From Streptomyces fungicidicus (lineage in GTDB: Bacteria; Actinomycetota; Actinomycetes; Streptomycetales; Streptomycetaceae), in the NCBI RefSeq assembly GCF_003665435.1, contig NZ_CP023407.1:6063501-6127500 (forward strand): a stretch of DNA of 64,000 nucleotides, given 5' to 3'. Under the pieces are notes generated by a model. The model worked only from the letters and a program-made list of their open reading frames with translations, was not told the DNA's origin and searched no databases. The translations under genes and the position numbers were made by a program. This document shows positions 1 to 7,510 of this stretch, piece after piece. The number at the start of each line of letters is the position of its first letter. The first letter of the stretch is position 1.

Positions 1-456
1 CACGGTGTAGTGCGCGCCGTGGTGGTTGACCTCCTCGCCGGAGAACAGCCGGCGCATCACCTGGATCGCCTCCTCCAGCATCTCGAGGCGCACGTGCGCG
101 GGTGGCCAGGCGTCCCCGAGGATGTGCTCGTTCAGCGCCTCGCCCGTGCCCACGCCGAGCCGGAACTCCCCGGGCGACATCACCGCGGCGGTGGCCGCCG
201 CCTGCGCCACCACCGCCGGGTGCGTCCGCACGGTCGGGCAGGTCACCGCCGTGCCCACCGGCAGGGACACCGCCTCGGACAGCGCGCCGATCACCGACCA
301 CACGAAGGGGCTCTGCCCCTGTTCGCCGTTCCACGGGTGGTAGTGGTCCGAGATCCACAGGGCCTCGAACCCGGCCTGCTCGGCCATCCTCGCCTGCTCG
401 ATCAGCTCGGCGGGACGGTACTGCTCGCACGAGAGGAAATAGCCGTACTGGGGCAT
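1..456 (-). CDS. LLM-class F420-dependent oxidoreductase (C-terminal part outside window)
   Basis: Reads 152 codons from ATG 456 to the window edge, so only the N-terminal half is visible. It begins MPQYGYFLSCEQY and carries WISDHYHPWN, VGTAVTCPTVRTHPAVVAQAAAT and FRLGVGTGEALNEHILG. These are typical of the luciferase-like TIM-barrel family that binds F420 (F420-dependent glucose-6-phosphate dehydrogenase-like subgroup). Substrate unknown. A good SigB-type promoter, GTTT-N14-GGGTAA, lies 45-68 bases upstream on this strand. Divergent from the NADH dehydrogenase operon. Family assignment is firm; the specific reaction is not. Confidence 0.88.
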   Translation of the reverse strand, partial: MPQYGYFLSCEQYRPAELIEQARMAEQAGFEALWISDHYHPWNGEQGQSPFVWSVIGALSEAVSLPVGTAVTCPTVRTHPAVVAQAAATAAVMSPGEFRLGVGTGEALNEHILGDAWPPAHVRLEMLEEAIQVMRRLFSGEEVNHHGAHYTV

Positions 457-500
457 GGGGGGCGCCTCCGCGACATGGGTGGTCCGGGTCCCGGCCCGGG

Positions 501-524
501 TTACCCGGGGGGCCGGGCGGAAAC
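501..524 (-). promoter_or_regulatory. SigB-family-type promoter for the LLM oxidoreductase gene
   Basis: On the minus strand the -35 GTTT (524-521) and -10 GGGTAA (506-501) are separated by 14 bases. This fits the Streptomyces SigB-family consensus GNNT-N14-16-GGGTAC/T except for the last base. It would give a leader of about 30 bases before the ATG at 456. Seen by eye; no start-site data. Confidence 0.45.
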
Positions 525-532
525 CGGCGGAC

Positions 533-557
533 GTTTGGCGGCCCCGGGCAGGGGGAC
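533..557 (+). promoter_or_regulatory. SigB-family-type promoter for the ndh-tkt-ligD operon
   Basis: GTTT at 533-536 and GGGGAC at 552-557 with a 15-base spacer, one mismatch from GGGTAC in the -10. Transcription would start near 567, about 33 bases before the GTG at 600. It lies back-to-back with the similar promoter of the divergent LLM gene. Confidence 0.4.
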
Positions 558-599
558 GCGGATGTCTCCCGACGTACGCGACCGCGCCGGAGGCGAACC

Positions 600-2129
600 G
601 TGAGTCGACCCCGCACAGTGATCGTCGGTGCCGGCTTCGCCGGGTACCGCACGGCCCAGACCCTGTCCCGGCTCGCCCGGGGCCGGGCCGATATCGTCCT
701 GCTCAACCCGACCGACTACTTCCTGTACCTGCCCCTGCTGCCCCAGGTCGCCGCCGGCATCCTGGAACCGCGCCGGGTGACCGTCTCCCTCTCCGACACG
801 CTGCCGCAGGTGAAGCTGGTGCTGGGGGAGTCCGACCGCATCGACCTCGACGCCCGGCAGGTGCACTACACCGGCCCCGAGGGCGAGGGCGGCACACTCG
901 ACTACGACCGGCTGGTGCTCGCGGCCGGCAGTGTCAACAAGCTGCTGCCGATCCCCGGTGTCGCCGAGCACGCCCACGGCTTCCGCGGCCTGCCCGAGGC
1001 CCTGTACCTGCGCGACCACGTGACCCGGCAGGTGGAACTCGCCGCCGCCACCGACGACCCCGGGCGCTGCGCCGCCCGCTGCACCTTCGTCGTGGTGGGC
1101 GCCGGCTACACCGGCACCGAAGTCGCCGCGCACGGGCAGCTGTTCACCGACTCCCAGGTCCGCAGGCACCCGATGCGGACCGGGATGCGCCCACGCTGGA
1201 TGCTGCTGGACATCGCCGACCGGGTCCTGCCCGAGCTGGACGAGAGGCTCTCCCGCACGGCCGACACGGTGCTGCGCGAACGCGGCGTGGACGTGCGGAT
1301 GGGCACCTCCGTGAAGGAGGCCACCCCTGAGGGAGTGCTGCTGACCGACGGGGAGTTCGTCGACACGCACACCCTGGTGTGGTGCGTGGGCGTACGCCCC
1401 GACCCGCTCGCCGAGTCGCTCGGGCTGCCGATGGAACGCGGCCGGCTGCTCGTCGACCCGCACCTCCAGGTGCCGGGCCGTCCCGAGGTGTTCGCCTGCG
1501 GTGACGCGGCCGCGGTGCCCGATCTGGAGAAGCCGGGGTCGTACACGCCGATGACCGCGCAGCACGCCTGGCGGCAGGGCAGGGTGTGCGCGCACAACAT
1601 CGCCGCGTCGTTCGGCGACGGGGAGCGGCGCGCCTACCGCCACAAGGACATGGGGTTCGTGGTGGACCTCGGCGGGGTCAAGGCCGCCGCCAACCCGCTT
1701 GGGGTGAATCTGTCCGGGGTCGCCGCGGGAGCGGTCACCCGCGGCTACCACCTCGCGGCGATGCCGGGCAACCGGGTGCGGGTCGCCGCCGACTGGCTGC
1801 TCGACGCCGTACTGCCGCGCCAGGCGGTCCAGTTGGGGCTCGTACGGTCCTGGTCGGTGCCCCTGGACACGGCGTCCCCGGAACTGGCACGGGTGCCGGG
1901 TGCCGCCCCGGCGGAGAGCCGGCGGGGCGAGGAGGCCGCGCGGAGCCGGCCCGGCGGGGAGCCGGCGAAGAACCAGCCGGGCGGCGAGCCGGCGAAGAAC
2001 CAGCCCGGGGGAGAGGCCGCCAGGAGCGGGCCCGTCGTCGCGCCGCCGCCCGATCAGCCGCCGCCCGGTCCGGATGTCGCGCCCGGACCCGTCAGGCGCA
2101 CCGACCGCTCTACCGAAGGAGACTCATGA
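600..2129 (+). CDS. NAD(P)/FAD-dependent oxidoreductase, type II NADH dehydrogenase-like
   Basis: About 509 residues. The start chosen is GTG 600, preceded by GGAGG at 590-594, because the protein then opens directly with the FAD dinucleotide fold VIVGAGFAG (residues 7-15). A second Rossmann motif VVVGAGYTGTE (around 165) would bind NAD(P)H, and FACGDAAAVP is the C-terminal FAD-binding motif. The family transfers electrons from NADH to quinone at the membrane without proton pumping. The last 75 residues are a Pro/Gly-rich low-complexity tail with repeats of GGEPAKNQP, absent from ordinary NDH-2. The stop overlaps the transketolase start (ATGA), implying translational coupling. Electron acceptor not determined. 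Confidence 0.88.
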   Translation: MSRPRTVIVGAGFAGYRTAQTLSRLARGRADIVLLNPTDYFLYLPLLPQVAAGILEPRRVTVSLSDTLPQVKLVLGESDRIDLDARQVHYTGPEGEGGTLDYDRLVLAAGSVNKLLPIPGVAEHAHGFRGLPEALYLRDHVTRQVELAAATDDPGRCAARCTFVVVGAGYTGTEVAAHGQLFTDSQVRRHPMRTGMRPRWMLLDIADRVLPELDERLSRTADTVLRERGVDVRMGTSVKEATPEGVLLTDGEFVDTHTLVWCVGVRPDPLAESLGLPMERGRLLVDPHLQVPGRPEVFACGDAAAVPDLEKPGSYTPMTAQHAWRQGRVCAHNIAASFGDGERRAYRHKDMGFVVDLGGVKAAANPLGVNLSGVAAGAVTRGYHLAAMPGNRVRVAADWLLDAVLPRQAVQLGLVRSWSVPLDTASPELARVPGAAPAESRRGEEAARSRPGGEPAKNQPGGEPAKNQPGGEAARSGPVVAPPPDQPPPGPDVAPGPVRRTDRSTEGDS

Positions 2130-3973
2130 ACACCGGTGAACTCGTGGAGCTGGGACAGCAGTTGCGGGTGGACAGTGTCCGCGCCGCGGACGCCGCGGGC
2201 TCCGGGCACCCCACGTCCTCGATGTCCGCGGCGGACCTGGCGGCCGTGCTGTTCGCCCGCCACTTCCGCTACGACTTCGAGCGTCCCGACCACCCCGGCA
2301 ACGACCGCTTCGTCCTCTCCAAGGGCCACGCCTCGCCCCTGATGTACGCCCTCTTCAAGGCGGTCGGCGCCATCGACGACGAGGAACTGCTGACCTTCCG
2401 CAAGAACGGCAGCCGCCTCGAGGGCCACCCCACCCCGCGCCGGCTGCCCTGGGTCGAGACGGCCACCGGCTCGCTCGGCCAGGGGCTCCCCGTCGGCGTC
2501 GGCATCGCGCTGGCCGGCAAGCGGCTGGACCACGCCGACTACCGCATATGGGTGCTGTGCGGTGACAGCGAACTGGCCGAGGGCTCGGTGTGGGAGGCCG
2601 CCGAGCAGGCGGCGTACGAGAATCTGGACAACCTCACGCTGATCGTGGACGTCAACCGGCTCGGGCAGCGCGGACCCACCCGGCACGGCCACGACCTGGA
2701 CGCCTACGCCCGCCGCTTCCAGGCCTTCGGCTGGCACACCGTCGAGGTGGACGGCCATGACGTGGACGCCGTCGACCGCGCCTACGGCGAGGCGCTGTCC
2801 ACCCGGGGCCAGCCCAGCGCGATCATCGCCCGCACCCTGAAGGGCAAGGGCGTCGAGGCGGTCCAGGACCGGGAGGGCCTGCACGGCAAACCGCTGCCCG
2901 ACGCCGAGGAGGCGATCGCCGAGCTCGGCGGCCGCCGCGACCTGCGCATCCGGGGCGAGCGGCCGTCCGCCGCCGCGGCACCGCCCGCCGGGCACACCGG
3001 CCGGCTCGAGCTGCCCCGCTGGGACAAGGGCGAGGAGGTGGCCACCCGCGACGCCTTCGGCGAGGCGCTGGCCGCCCTGGGCGCCGCGCGCGACGACGTC
3101 GTCGCCCTCGACGGCGAGGTCGGCGACTCCACCCGCGCGGAGGCCTTCGCCAAGGCCCACCCCGAGCGCTACTTCGAGTGCTACATCGCCGAGCAGCAGA
3201 TGGTCGCCACGGCCGTCGGCATGGCCTCGCGCGGCCGGCTGCCGTACGCGGCGACCTTCGCGGCCTTCCTCACCCGCGCCCACGACTTCATCCGCATGGC
3301 GTCGGTCAGCGGTTCCGGGATCAACCTCGTCGGCTCGCACGCGGGCGTCGCGATCGGCCAGGACGGGCCCAGCCAGATGGGCCTGGAGGACCTGGCGATG
3401 ATGCGGTCGGTGCACGGCTCGACCGTGCTGTACCCGTGCGACGCCAACCAGACCGCGCGGCTGGTCGCCGCCATGGCCGGCCTGGACGGCATCCGCTATC
3501 TGCGCACCTCGCGCGGGGTGGGCCCGGTGATCTACGGCCCCGACGAGGAGTTCCCGGTCGGCGGCAGCAAGGTGCTGCGCTCCTCCGGCCGGGACCGGCT
3601 CACCCTGGTCGCGGCGGGCGTCACCGTGCCGGAGGCCCTGGCCGCCGCCGAGGCCCTGGAAGGGGAGGGCATCGCCGTGCGGGTGATCGACCTGTACTCG
3701 GTCAAGCCGGTCGACCGTGAGACCCTGCGCGTGGCCGGCGAGGAGACCGGCTGTCTGGTGACCGTTGAGGACCACCATCCGGAGGGCGGCCTCGGGGACG
3801 CGGTCGCGGAGGCCTTCGCCGACGGGCGCCCCGTACCGCGCCTGGTGCGGCTCGGCGTGCGCGACACTCCGGGTTCCGCCTCCCCGGACGAGCAACTGAG
3901 CGCCGCCGGCATCGACGCCGAGTCGATCGCGGCGGCCGGCCGGCTGCTGGTGGCGGAGGCGATCGTGCCGTGA
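2126..3973 (+). CDS. tkt: transketolase
   Basis: 615 residues, full length for the shorter transketolase type. N-terminal thiamine-diphosphate domain: SGHPTSS, FVLSKGHASPLMYALF, TGSLGQGLPVGVGIALAGK and the TPP motif GDSELAEGSVWEA...NLTLIVDVN. Central pyrimidine-binding domain from about 300: FECYIAEQQMVATAVGMA with the catalytic-type Glu, then GSHAGVAIGQDGPSQMGLEDL. C-terminal domain from about 490. It transfers two-carbon ketol units in the pentose phosphate pathway. Coupled to the flavoprotein upstream (ATGA) and to the LigD-type polymerase downstream (GTGA), an unusual operon for a central carbon enzyme, so it may be a stress or stationary-phase isoenzyme. Confidence 0.95.
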   Translation: MNTGELVELGQQLRVDSVRAADAAGSGHPTSSMSAADLAAVLFARHFRYDFERPDHPGNDRFVLSKGHASPLMYALFKAVGAIDDEELLTFRKNGSRLEGHPTPRRLPWVETATGSLGQGLPVGVGIALAGKRLDHADYRIWVLCGDSELAEGSVWEAAEQAAYENLDNLTLIVDVNRLGQRGPTRHGHDLDAYARRFQAFGWHTVEVDGHDVDAVDRAYGEALSTRGQPSAIIARTLKGKGVEAVQDREGLHGKPLPDAEEAIAELGGRRDLRIRGERPSAAAAPPAGHTGRLELPRWDKGEEVATRDAFGEALAALGAARDDVVALDGEVGDSTRAEAFAKAHPERYFECYIAEQQMVATAVGMASRGRLPYAATFAAFLTRAHDFIRMASVSGSGINLVGSHAGVAIGQDGPSQMGLEDLAMMRSVHGSTVLYPCDANQTARLVAAMAGLDGIRYLRTSRGVGPVIYGPDEEFPVGGSKVLRSSGRDRLTLVAAGVTVPEALAAAEALEGEGIAVRVIDLYSVKPVDRETLRVAGEETGCLVTVEDHHPEGGLGDAVAEAFADGRPVPRLVRLGVRDTPGSASPDEQLSAAGIDAESIAAAGRLLVAEAIVP

Positions 3974-4896
3974 GCGACGACGGCGCGCGCACCGTGCGGG
4001 CCGGCCGCCGCTCGGTGGAGATCCGCCGACCGGGCAAGGTCCTCTTCGCCGGCGGCCGGGACGCCGCCCAGTACACCAAGGGCGACCTCGTGGACTACCA
4101 CCGGGCCGTCGCCCCGTTCATGCTGCCGCACCTGCGGGGCCGCCCGCTGATGCTGGACCGCCGCCCGGACGGAGTCGGCGGCCCGGCGTTCATGCAGAAG
4201 AACACCCCGGACGGCTATCCGGACTGGATCACCCGCGCCGAGGTCGGCAAGGAGGGCGGCACCGTCACGCACACCGTGTGCGACGACACCGCCACCCTCC
4301 TCTACCTGGTCGACCAGGCGAGCATCACCCTGCACCGCTGGCAGTCCCGCACCGCCCGGATCGACCGGCCGGACCGTCTCGTGTTCGACCTCGATCCGGC
4401 CGGCGACGACTTCGAGACCGTACGGGAGGCGGCGCGGCTGCTGCGGGGACTGCTCGACGAGCTGGAACTGCCCTCGGCGCCGATGACCACCGGCTCCCGG
4501 GGCCTGCACGTGATCGTGCCGCTGAGCGCGACACAGGACTTCGACGAGGTACGCGCCTTCGCCCACGACGTCGCCGGGACCCTGGCCGCCGCCCACCCCG
4601 GCCGGCTCACCACCGCCGCCCGCAAGAAGGACCGCGGCGGCCGGCTCTACCTCGACGTGCAGCGCAACGCCTACGCACAGACCGCGGTCGCCCCCTACAC
4701 CGTCCGCGCCCTGCCCGGCGCGCCTGTCGCCGTCCCCGTCTCCTGGGAGCAACTGGACGATCCGGGGCTGCACGCCCGCCGCTGGACCGTCGAGGACGCC
4801 GTCGCACAGGCCCGCACCGACCCGTGGGCCGGGCTGCCGCGGCGGGGACGCGCCCTGGGACCGGCACGCCGCCGGCTGGCGGGGCTGAGGGGCTGA
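3970..4896 (+). CDS. LigD-type DNA polymerase/primase domain protein (NHEJ)
   Basis: 308 residues, a free-standing polymerase domain of the LigD/Pol family of archaeo-eukaryotic primases. It has YTKGDLVDYHRAVAPFMLPHLRGRPL, the metal-binding VFDLDPAGDDF, TTGSRGLHVIVPL and LYLDVQRNAYAQTAVAPYTVR, all in family order. There is no ligase or phosphoesterase domain, so it would work with separate Ku and ligase proteins elsewhere. The family adds nucleotides, often ribonucleotides, during non-homologous end joining. The GTG start overlaps the transketolase stop. Located immediately before the gas vesicle cluster. Confidence 0.93.
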   Translation: MSDDGARTVRAGRRSVEIRRPGKVLFAGGRDAAQYTKGDLVDYHRAVAPFMLPHLRGRPLMLDRRPDGVGGPAFMQKNTPDGYPDWITRAEVGKEGGTVTHTVCDDTATLLYLVDQASITLHRWQSRTARIDRPDRLVFDLDPAGDDFETVREAARLLRGLLDELELPSAPMTTGSRGLHVIVPLSATQDFDEVRAFAHDVAGTLAAAHPGRLTTAARKKDRGGRLYLDVQRNAYAQTAVAPYTVRALPGAPVAVPVSWEQLDDPGLHARRWTVEDAVAQARTDPWAGLPRRGRALGPARRRLAGLRG

Positions 4897-4942
4897 AGGG
4901 GCCGAAGGGACGGACGGTGCCGGGCCGCGCCGACCGGCCGCT

Positions 4943-4967
4943 GTTCCCGGCTGCGCCAATCGGGTGA
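4943..4967 (+). promoter_or_regulatory. possible SigB-family promoter of the gas vesicle operon
   Basis: GTTC (4943-4946), 15-base spacer, GGGTGA (4962-4967). It matches GNNT-N15-GGGTAN only partly (last base of the -35; -10 4 of 6). It sits about 55 bases before gvpO. Suggestive because clearer copies of the same motif flank this block. Confidence 0.25.
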
Positions 4968-5020
4968 GCGTCCGGAGGTTTGGCGCACACACTTGCGGCC
5001 ACACGGAGGGAGAGGTGGCC

Positions 5021-5395
5021 ATGACGAACACGGAAGACACCGAAGAGTCACAGGCTTCACAGAAAGCCCGTAGCTCCCAGAAATCACGCAAGGAAGCGGA
5101 CAACAGCACAAGCAGCAAGCGGCGGCCGAGCCCGATGGAGGTGCTGCGCCAGGCGCGCGGACAGCTCGCGGAACTCACCGGCATGGAAGCCGAGTCCGTG
5201 TCGTCCTTCGAGCAGACGGAGGACGGCTGGGCGCTCGAGGTCGAGGTCCTCGAGCTCGAGCGCGTACCGGACACGATGAGCCTGATGGCGAGCTACCAGG
5301 TGGAGCTGGACTCGGAAGGGCAGCTCACCGGGTACCGCCGGGTCCGCCGCTACGAGCGGGGACGCGCCGAAGCGCGCAGGTCCGGCGGCCGCTAG
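5021..5395 (+). CDS. gvpO: gas vesicle protein GvpO
   Basis: 124 residues from ATG 5021, which has GGAGGGAGAGG just upstream. An in-frame start at 4964 lacks a ribosome site. The N-terminal 40 residues are Ser/Lys/Glu-rich and probably disordered. The GvpO domain follows: SPMEVLRQARGQLAELTGMEAESVSSFEQTEDGW...LMASYQVELD...GYRRVRRYERG. GvpO is an accessory protein needed for vesicle formation in haloarchaea. First gene of a ten-gene operon; a 52-base gap separates it from gvpA. Confidence 0.93.
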   Translation: MTNTEDTEESQASQKARSSQKSRKEADNSTSSKRRPSPMEVLRQARGQLAELTGMEAESVSSFEQTEDGWALEVEVLELERVPDTMSLMASYQVELDSEGQLTGYRRVRRYERGRAEARRSGGR

Positions 5396-5447
5396 GCCGC
5401 CCGCACGTACCCACACCGACACCCACAGACAAGGAGGACTGTCCGGC

Positions 5448-5882
5448 ATGACAGTCGTACCGGCACAACAGACCGGCGGCGGGGGCGGCAGCAGCGGCCT
5501 CTACGACGTGCTCGAGCTTGTTCTCGACAGGGGGCTCGTCATCGACGCATTCGTGCGCGTGTCCCTGGTCGGCATCGAGATTCTCAAGATCGACGTGCGT
5601 GTGGTCGTCGCGAGCGTCGACACCTATCTCCGTTTCGCCGAGGCCTGCAACCGCCTCGACCTGGAGTCCGGACCCAACAAGAGCCCGGGCCTGCCCGAGA
5701 TCGTCGGCGAGGTCACCGAGTCCGGCGCCCGCGGCAAGTCCAAGGGCGCCCTCTCCGGCGCCGCCGAGACCATCTCCGACGCCTTCAAGCAGGCGCGTGA
5801 GGGCGACTCCGAGCGTGAGGGCGAGTCCCGCCCGCGGGCCCGCAAGAGCACCGCCGCCCGCCGGAAGGAGGAGCAGGAGTGA
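5448..5882 (+). CDS. gvpA: gas vesicle structural protein GvpA (extended actinobacterial form)
   Basis: 144 residues. The core GLYDVLELVLDRGLVIDAFVRVSLVGIEILKIDVRVVVASVDTYLRFAEA is the GvpA beta-rich shell domain that assembles the hollow rib structure. Classic GvpA is about 70 residues. Here about 75 extra residues follow: a Gly/Pro-containing segment, a SGAAETISDAFKQA helix and a basic RKSTAARRKEE tail. GvpA of this length is usual in Streptomyces clusters, as I recall. Ribosome site AAGGAGG at 5431. The stop overlaps gvpF (GTGA). Confidence 0.95.
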   Translation: MTVVPAQQTGGGGGSSGLYDVLELVLDRGLVIDAFVRVSLVGIEILKIDVRVVVASVDTYLRFAEACNRLDLESGPNKSPGLPEIVGEVTESGARGKSKGALSGAAETISDAFKQAREGDSEREGESRPRARKSTAARRKEEQE

Positions 5883-6652
5883 GCACCTACGTCTACGGCA
5901 TCACGGCGGCGTCGCACCCGTCGCTGCCCGAGGGCATGGGCGGCGTCGGCGATCCGTCGCGCCCGGTGCGCATCCTGCGGGAGGGCGAACTGGCGGCCGT
6001 CGTCAGCGACGCCCCCGACGGGCTGCGCCCCAAGCGCAGGGAGCTGCTCGCCCACCAGAACGTGCTCAGCGAGATCGGCGCGGCCGGCTGCGTGCTGCCC
6101 ATGCGGTTCGGCAGCGTCGCCCCCGACGACGACGCCGTCACCGGAGTCCTCGCCGAGCGGGCCGAGCACTACCGGGAGCGGCTGCACGCGCTGGACGACC
6201 GGGTCGAGTACAACGTCAAGGCCAACCACGTGGAGGATGCGGTACTCCATCACGTGATGGCCGGCAACCCGGAGATCCGAGCCCTCGCAGAGTCCAACCG
6301 GCAGTCCGGCGGCGGCAGTTACGAGGACAAGATCCGCCTCGGTGAGATGGTCGCCGAGGCGGTCAAGGCCAAGGAGGCCGAGGACGGCCCCGCGCTGGAG
6401 AGCGCGCTGGAAGGGGTCGCCGACTCCGTGAACGTGGGCCCCGAGTCCACGGGCTGGATCGCCAACGTCTCCTACCTGGTGAAGCGCGAGACGGCGGAGG
6501 ACTTCCTGGCAGCGGTGGAGCGGGTCCGCAAGGACATGCCCCACCTCGAGGTCCGTCTGAACGGTCCGCTCCCCCCGTACAGCTTCGTCGAGCCCGGACC
6601 GGCCGAGCCGGCGGGCACCGCGGCAGGTGGGGCGGACACCGAAGCGGGGTGA
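5879..6652 (+). CDS. gvpF: gas vesicle protein GvpF (GvpL/GvpF family)
   Basis: 257 residues from GTG 5879, overlapping the gvpA stop. It opens STYVYGITAASHPSLPEGMGGVG and has the family segments LAAVVSDAPDGLRPKRRELLAHQNVLSEI, VLPMRFGSVAPDDDAV, VEYNVKANH and WIANVSYLVKRETAEDFLAAVERV. GvpF/GvpL proteins bind GvpA and act in vesicle nucleation. A second family member, gvpL, lies in the same operon at 9032. Acidic Ala/Gly-rich C-terminal tail. Confidence 0.93.
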   Translation: MSTYVYGITAASHPSLPEGMGGVGDPSRPVRILREGELAAVVSDAPDGLRPKRRELLAHQNVLSEIGAAGCVLPMRFGSVAPDDDAVTGVLAERAEHYRERLHALDDRVEYNVKANHVEDAVLHHVMAGNPEIRALAESNRQSGGGSYEDKIRLGEMVAEAVKAKEAEDGPALESALEGVADSVNVGPESTGWIANVSYLVKRETAEDFLAAVERVRKDMPHLEVRLNGPLPPYSFVEPGPAEPAGTAAGGADTEAG

Positions 6653-6656
6653 CGTC

Positions 6657-6920
6657 ATGGGCCTGATCTCGGAGGTACTGCTGCTGCCGTTCGCACCGGT
6701 GCGCGGCGGCGGCTGGGCCATCCGGCAGGTGTTGCAGGAAGCAGAACGCATCTACTACGACCCTGCGACCATCCGCGCCGAGCTGGCGCGCCTGGAGGAA
6801 CTGCTGGAGGCGGGAGAGATCACCGAGGAGGAGTTCGACCGGCAGGAGGACGAACTCCTCGACCGGCTGGAGACCGCGACGCGCACAGGCGCGGGTAGTG
6901 GGGACGGGACGGCACGATGA
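6657..6920 (+). CDS. gvpG: gas vesicle protein GvpG
   Basis: 87 residues from ATG 6657, four bases after the gvpF stop. It starts MGLISEVLLLPFAPVRGGGWAIRQVLQEAERIYYDPATIRAELARLEELLEAGEITEEEFDRQEDELLDRL. The hydrophobic N-terminus followed by a Glu-rich helical hairpin is characteristic of GvpG, an accessory protein that interacts with GvpF/L. The stop overlaps the next gene (ATGA). Confidence 0.93.
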   Translation: MGLISEVLLLPFAPVRGGGWAIRQVLQEAERIYYDPATIRAELARLEELLEAGEITEEEFDRQEDELLDRLETATRTGAGSGDGTAR

Positions 6921-7510
6921 ATCGAACAGGACTGGGCCTCGCGATAGGGGCCGGATATCTCCTCGGACGGACGAAGAAGCTCAAGATGGCGGTCGCCGTC
7001 GGCGGACTGGTGGCGGGCAAGAAGCTGAACCTCAGCCCGCGCATGGTCACCGAGCTGGTGTCCCGGCAGCTGGCCGACAACCCGCAGTTCAAGCAGCTGG
7101 GCGATCAGCTCCGCGGCGAGCTGCGCGGTGTCGGCACGGCCGCCTCCGGCGCGCTGGTCGAGCGGCAGCTCGGCTCGCTCGCCGACCGGCTGCACGGCCG
7201 CACCGCCGAGATGCGCGGCCAACTGAACGGCGACGGCCCGCAGGAGCAGGCGGCTGACGAGGACCTCGACGCGGAACCGTCGGACGAGGACCACGAGCCG
7301 GACGGCGGGCACGAGGACGACCGCGAGGAAGAGCAGGCCCGCGAGCGGACGCCGAAGAAGGCCGCGGCCAAGAAGGCCCCGGCGAAGAAGGCGCCGCCGG
7401 CCAAGAAGGCCGCCGCGAAGAAGGCGGCGCCCGCCAAGAAGACGGCCGCGAAGAAGACCGCGGCGGCCCGCGGTGCCCGTCCCCGCACGCCGAAGGGAGG
7501 CGGTGAGTGA
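6917..7510 (+). CDS. gvpY: gas vesicle accessory protein GvpY with histone-like basic tail
   Basis: 197 residues. The N-terminus is short and hydrophobic (LGLAIGAGYLLGRTKKLKMAVAVGGLVAGKK, residues 4-34). An amphipathic region to about 115 is followed by an acidic stretch (115-140) and a strongly basic Lys/Ala tail with repeated AAKKA/PAKKA units (142-185). Function unknown; named by its place in the Streptomyces order O-A-F-G-Y-Z-J-L-S-K. The tail resembles histone H1-type tails and contrasts with the Glu-rich tail of the next gene. Coupled on both sides by overlapping start and stop codons. Confidence 0.75.
   Translation: MNRTGLGLAIGAGYLLGRTKKLKMAVAVGGLVAGKKLNLSPRMVTELVSRQLADNPQFKQLGDQLRGELRGVGTAASGALVERQLGSLADRLHGRTAEMRGQLNGDGPQEQAADEDLDAEPSDEDHEPDGGHEDDREEEQARERTPKKAAAKKAPAKKAPPAKKAAAKKAAPAKKTAAKKTAAARGARPRTPKGGGE

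Noticed and set aside
501..1751. Long minus-strand open frame opposite the NDH-2-like gene
   Set aside because: Composition is Gly/Arg/Val-rich with no domain. It mirrors the third-codon-position GC bias of the real plus-strand gene, as do similar long frames opposite tkt, GH74, GH48 and FDH genes.
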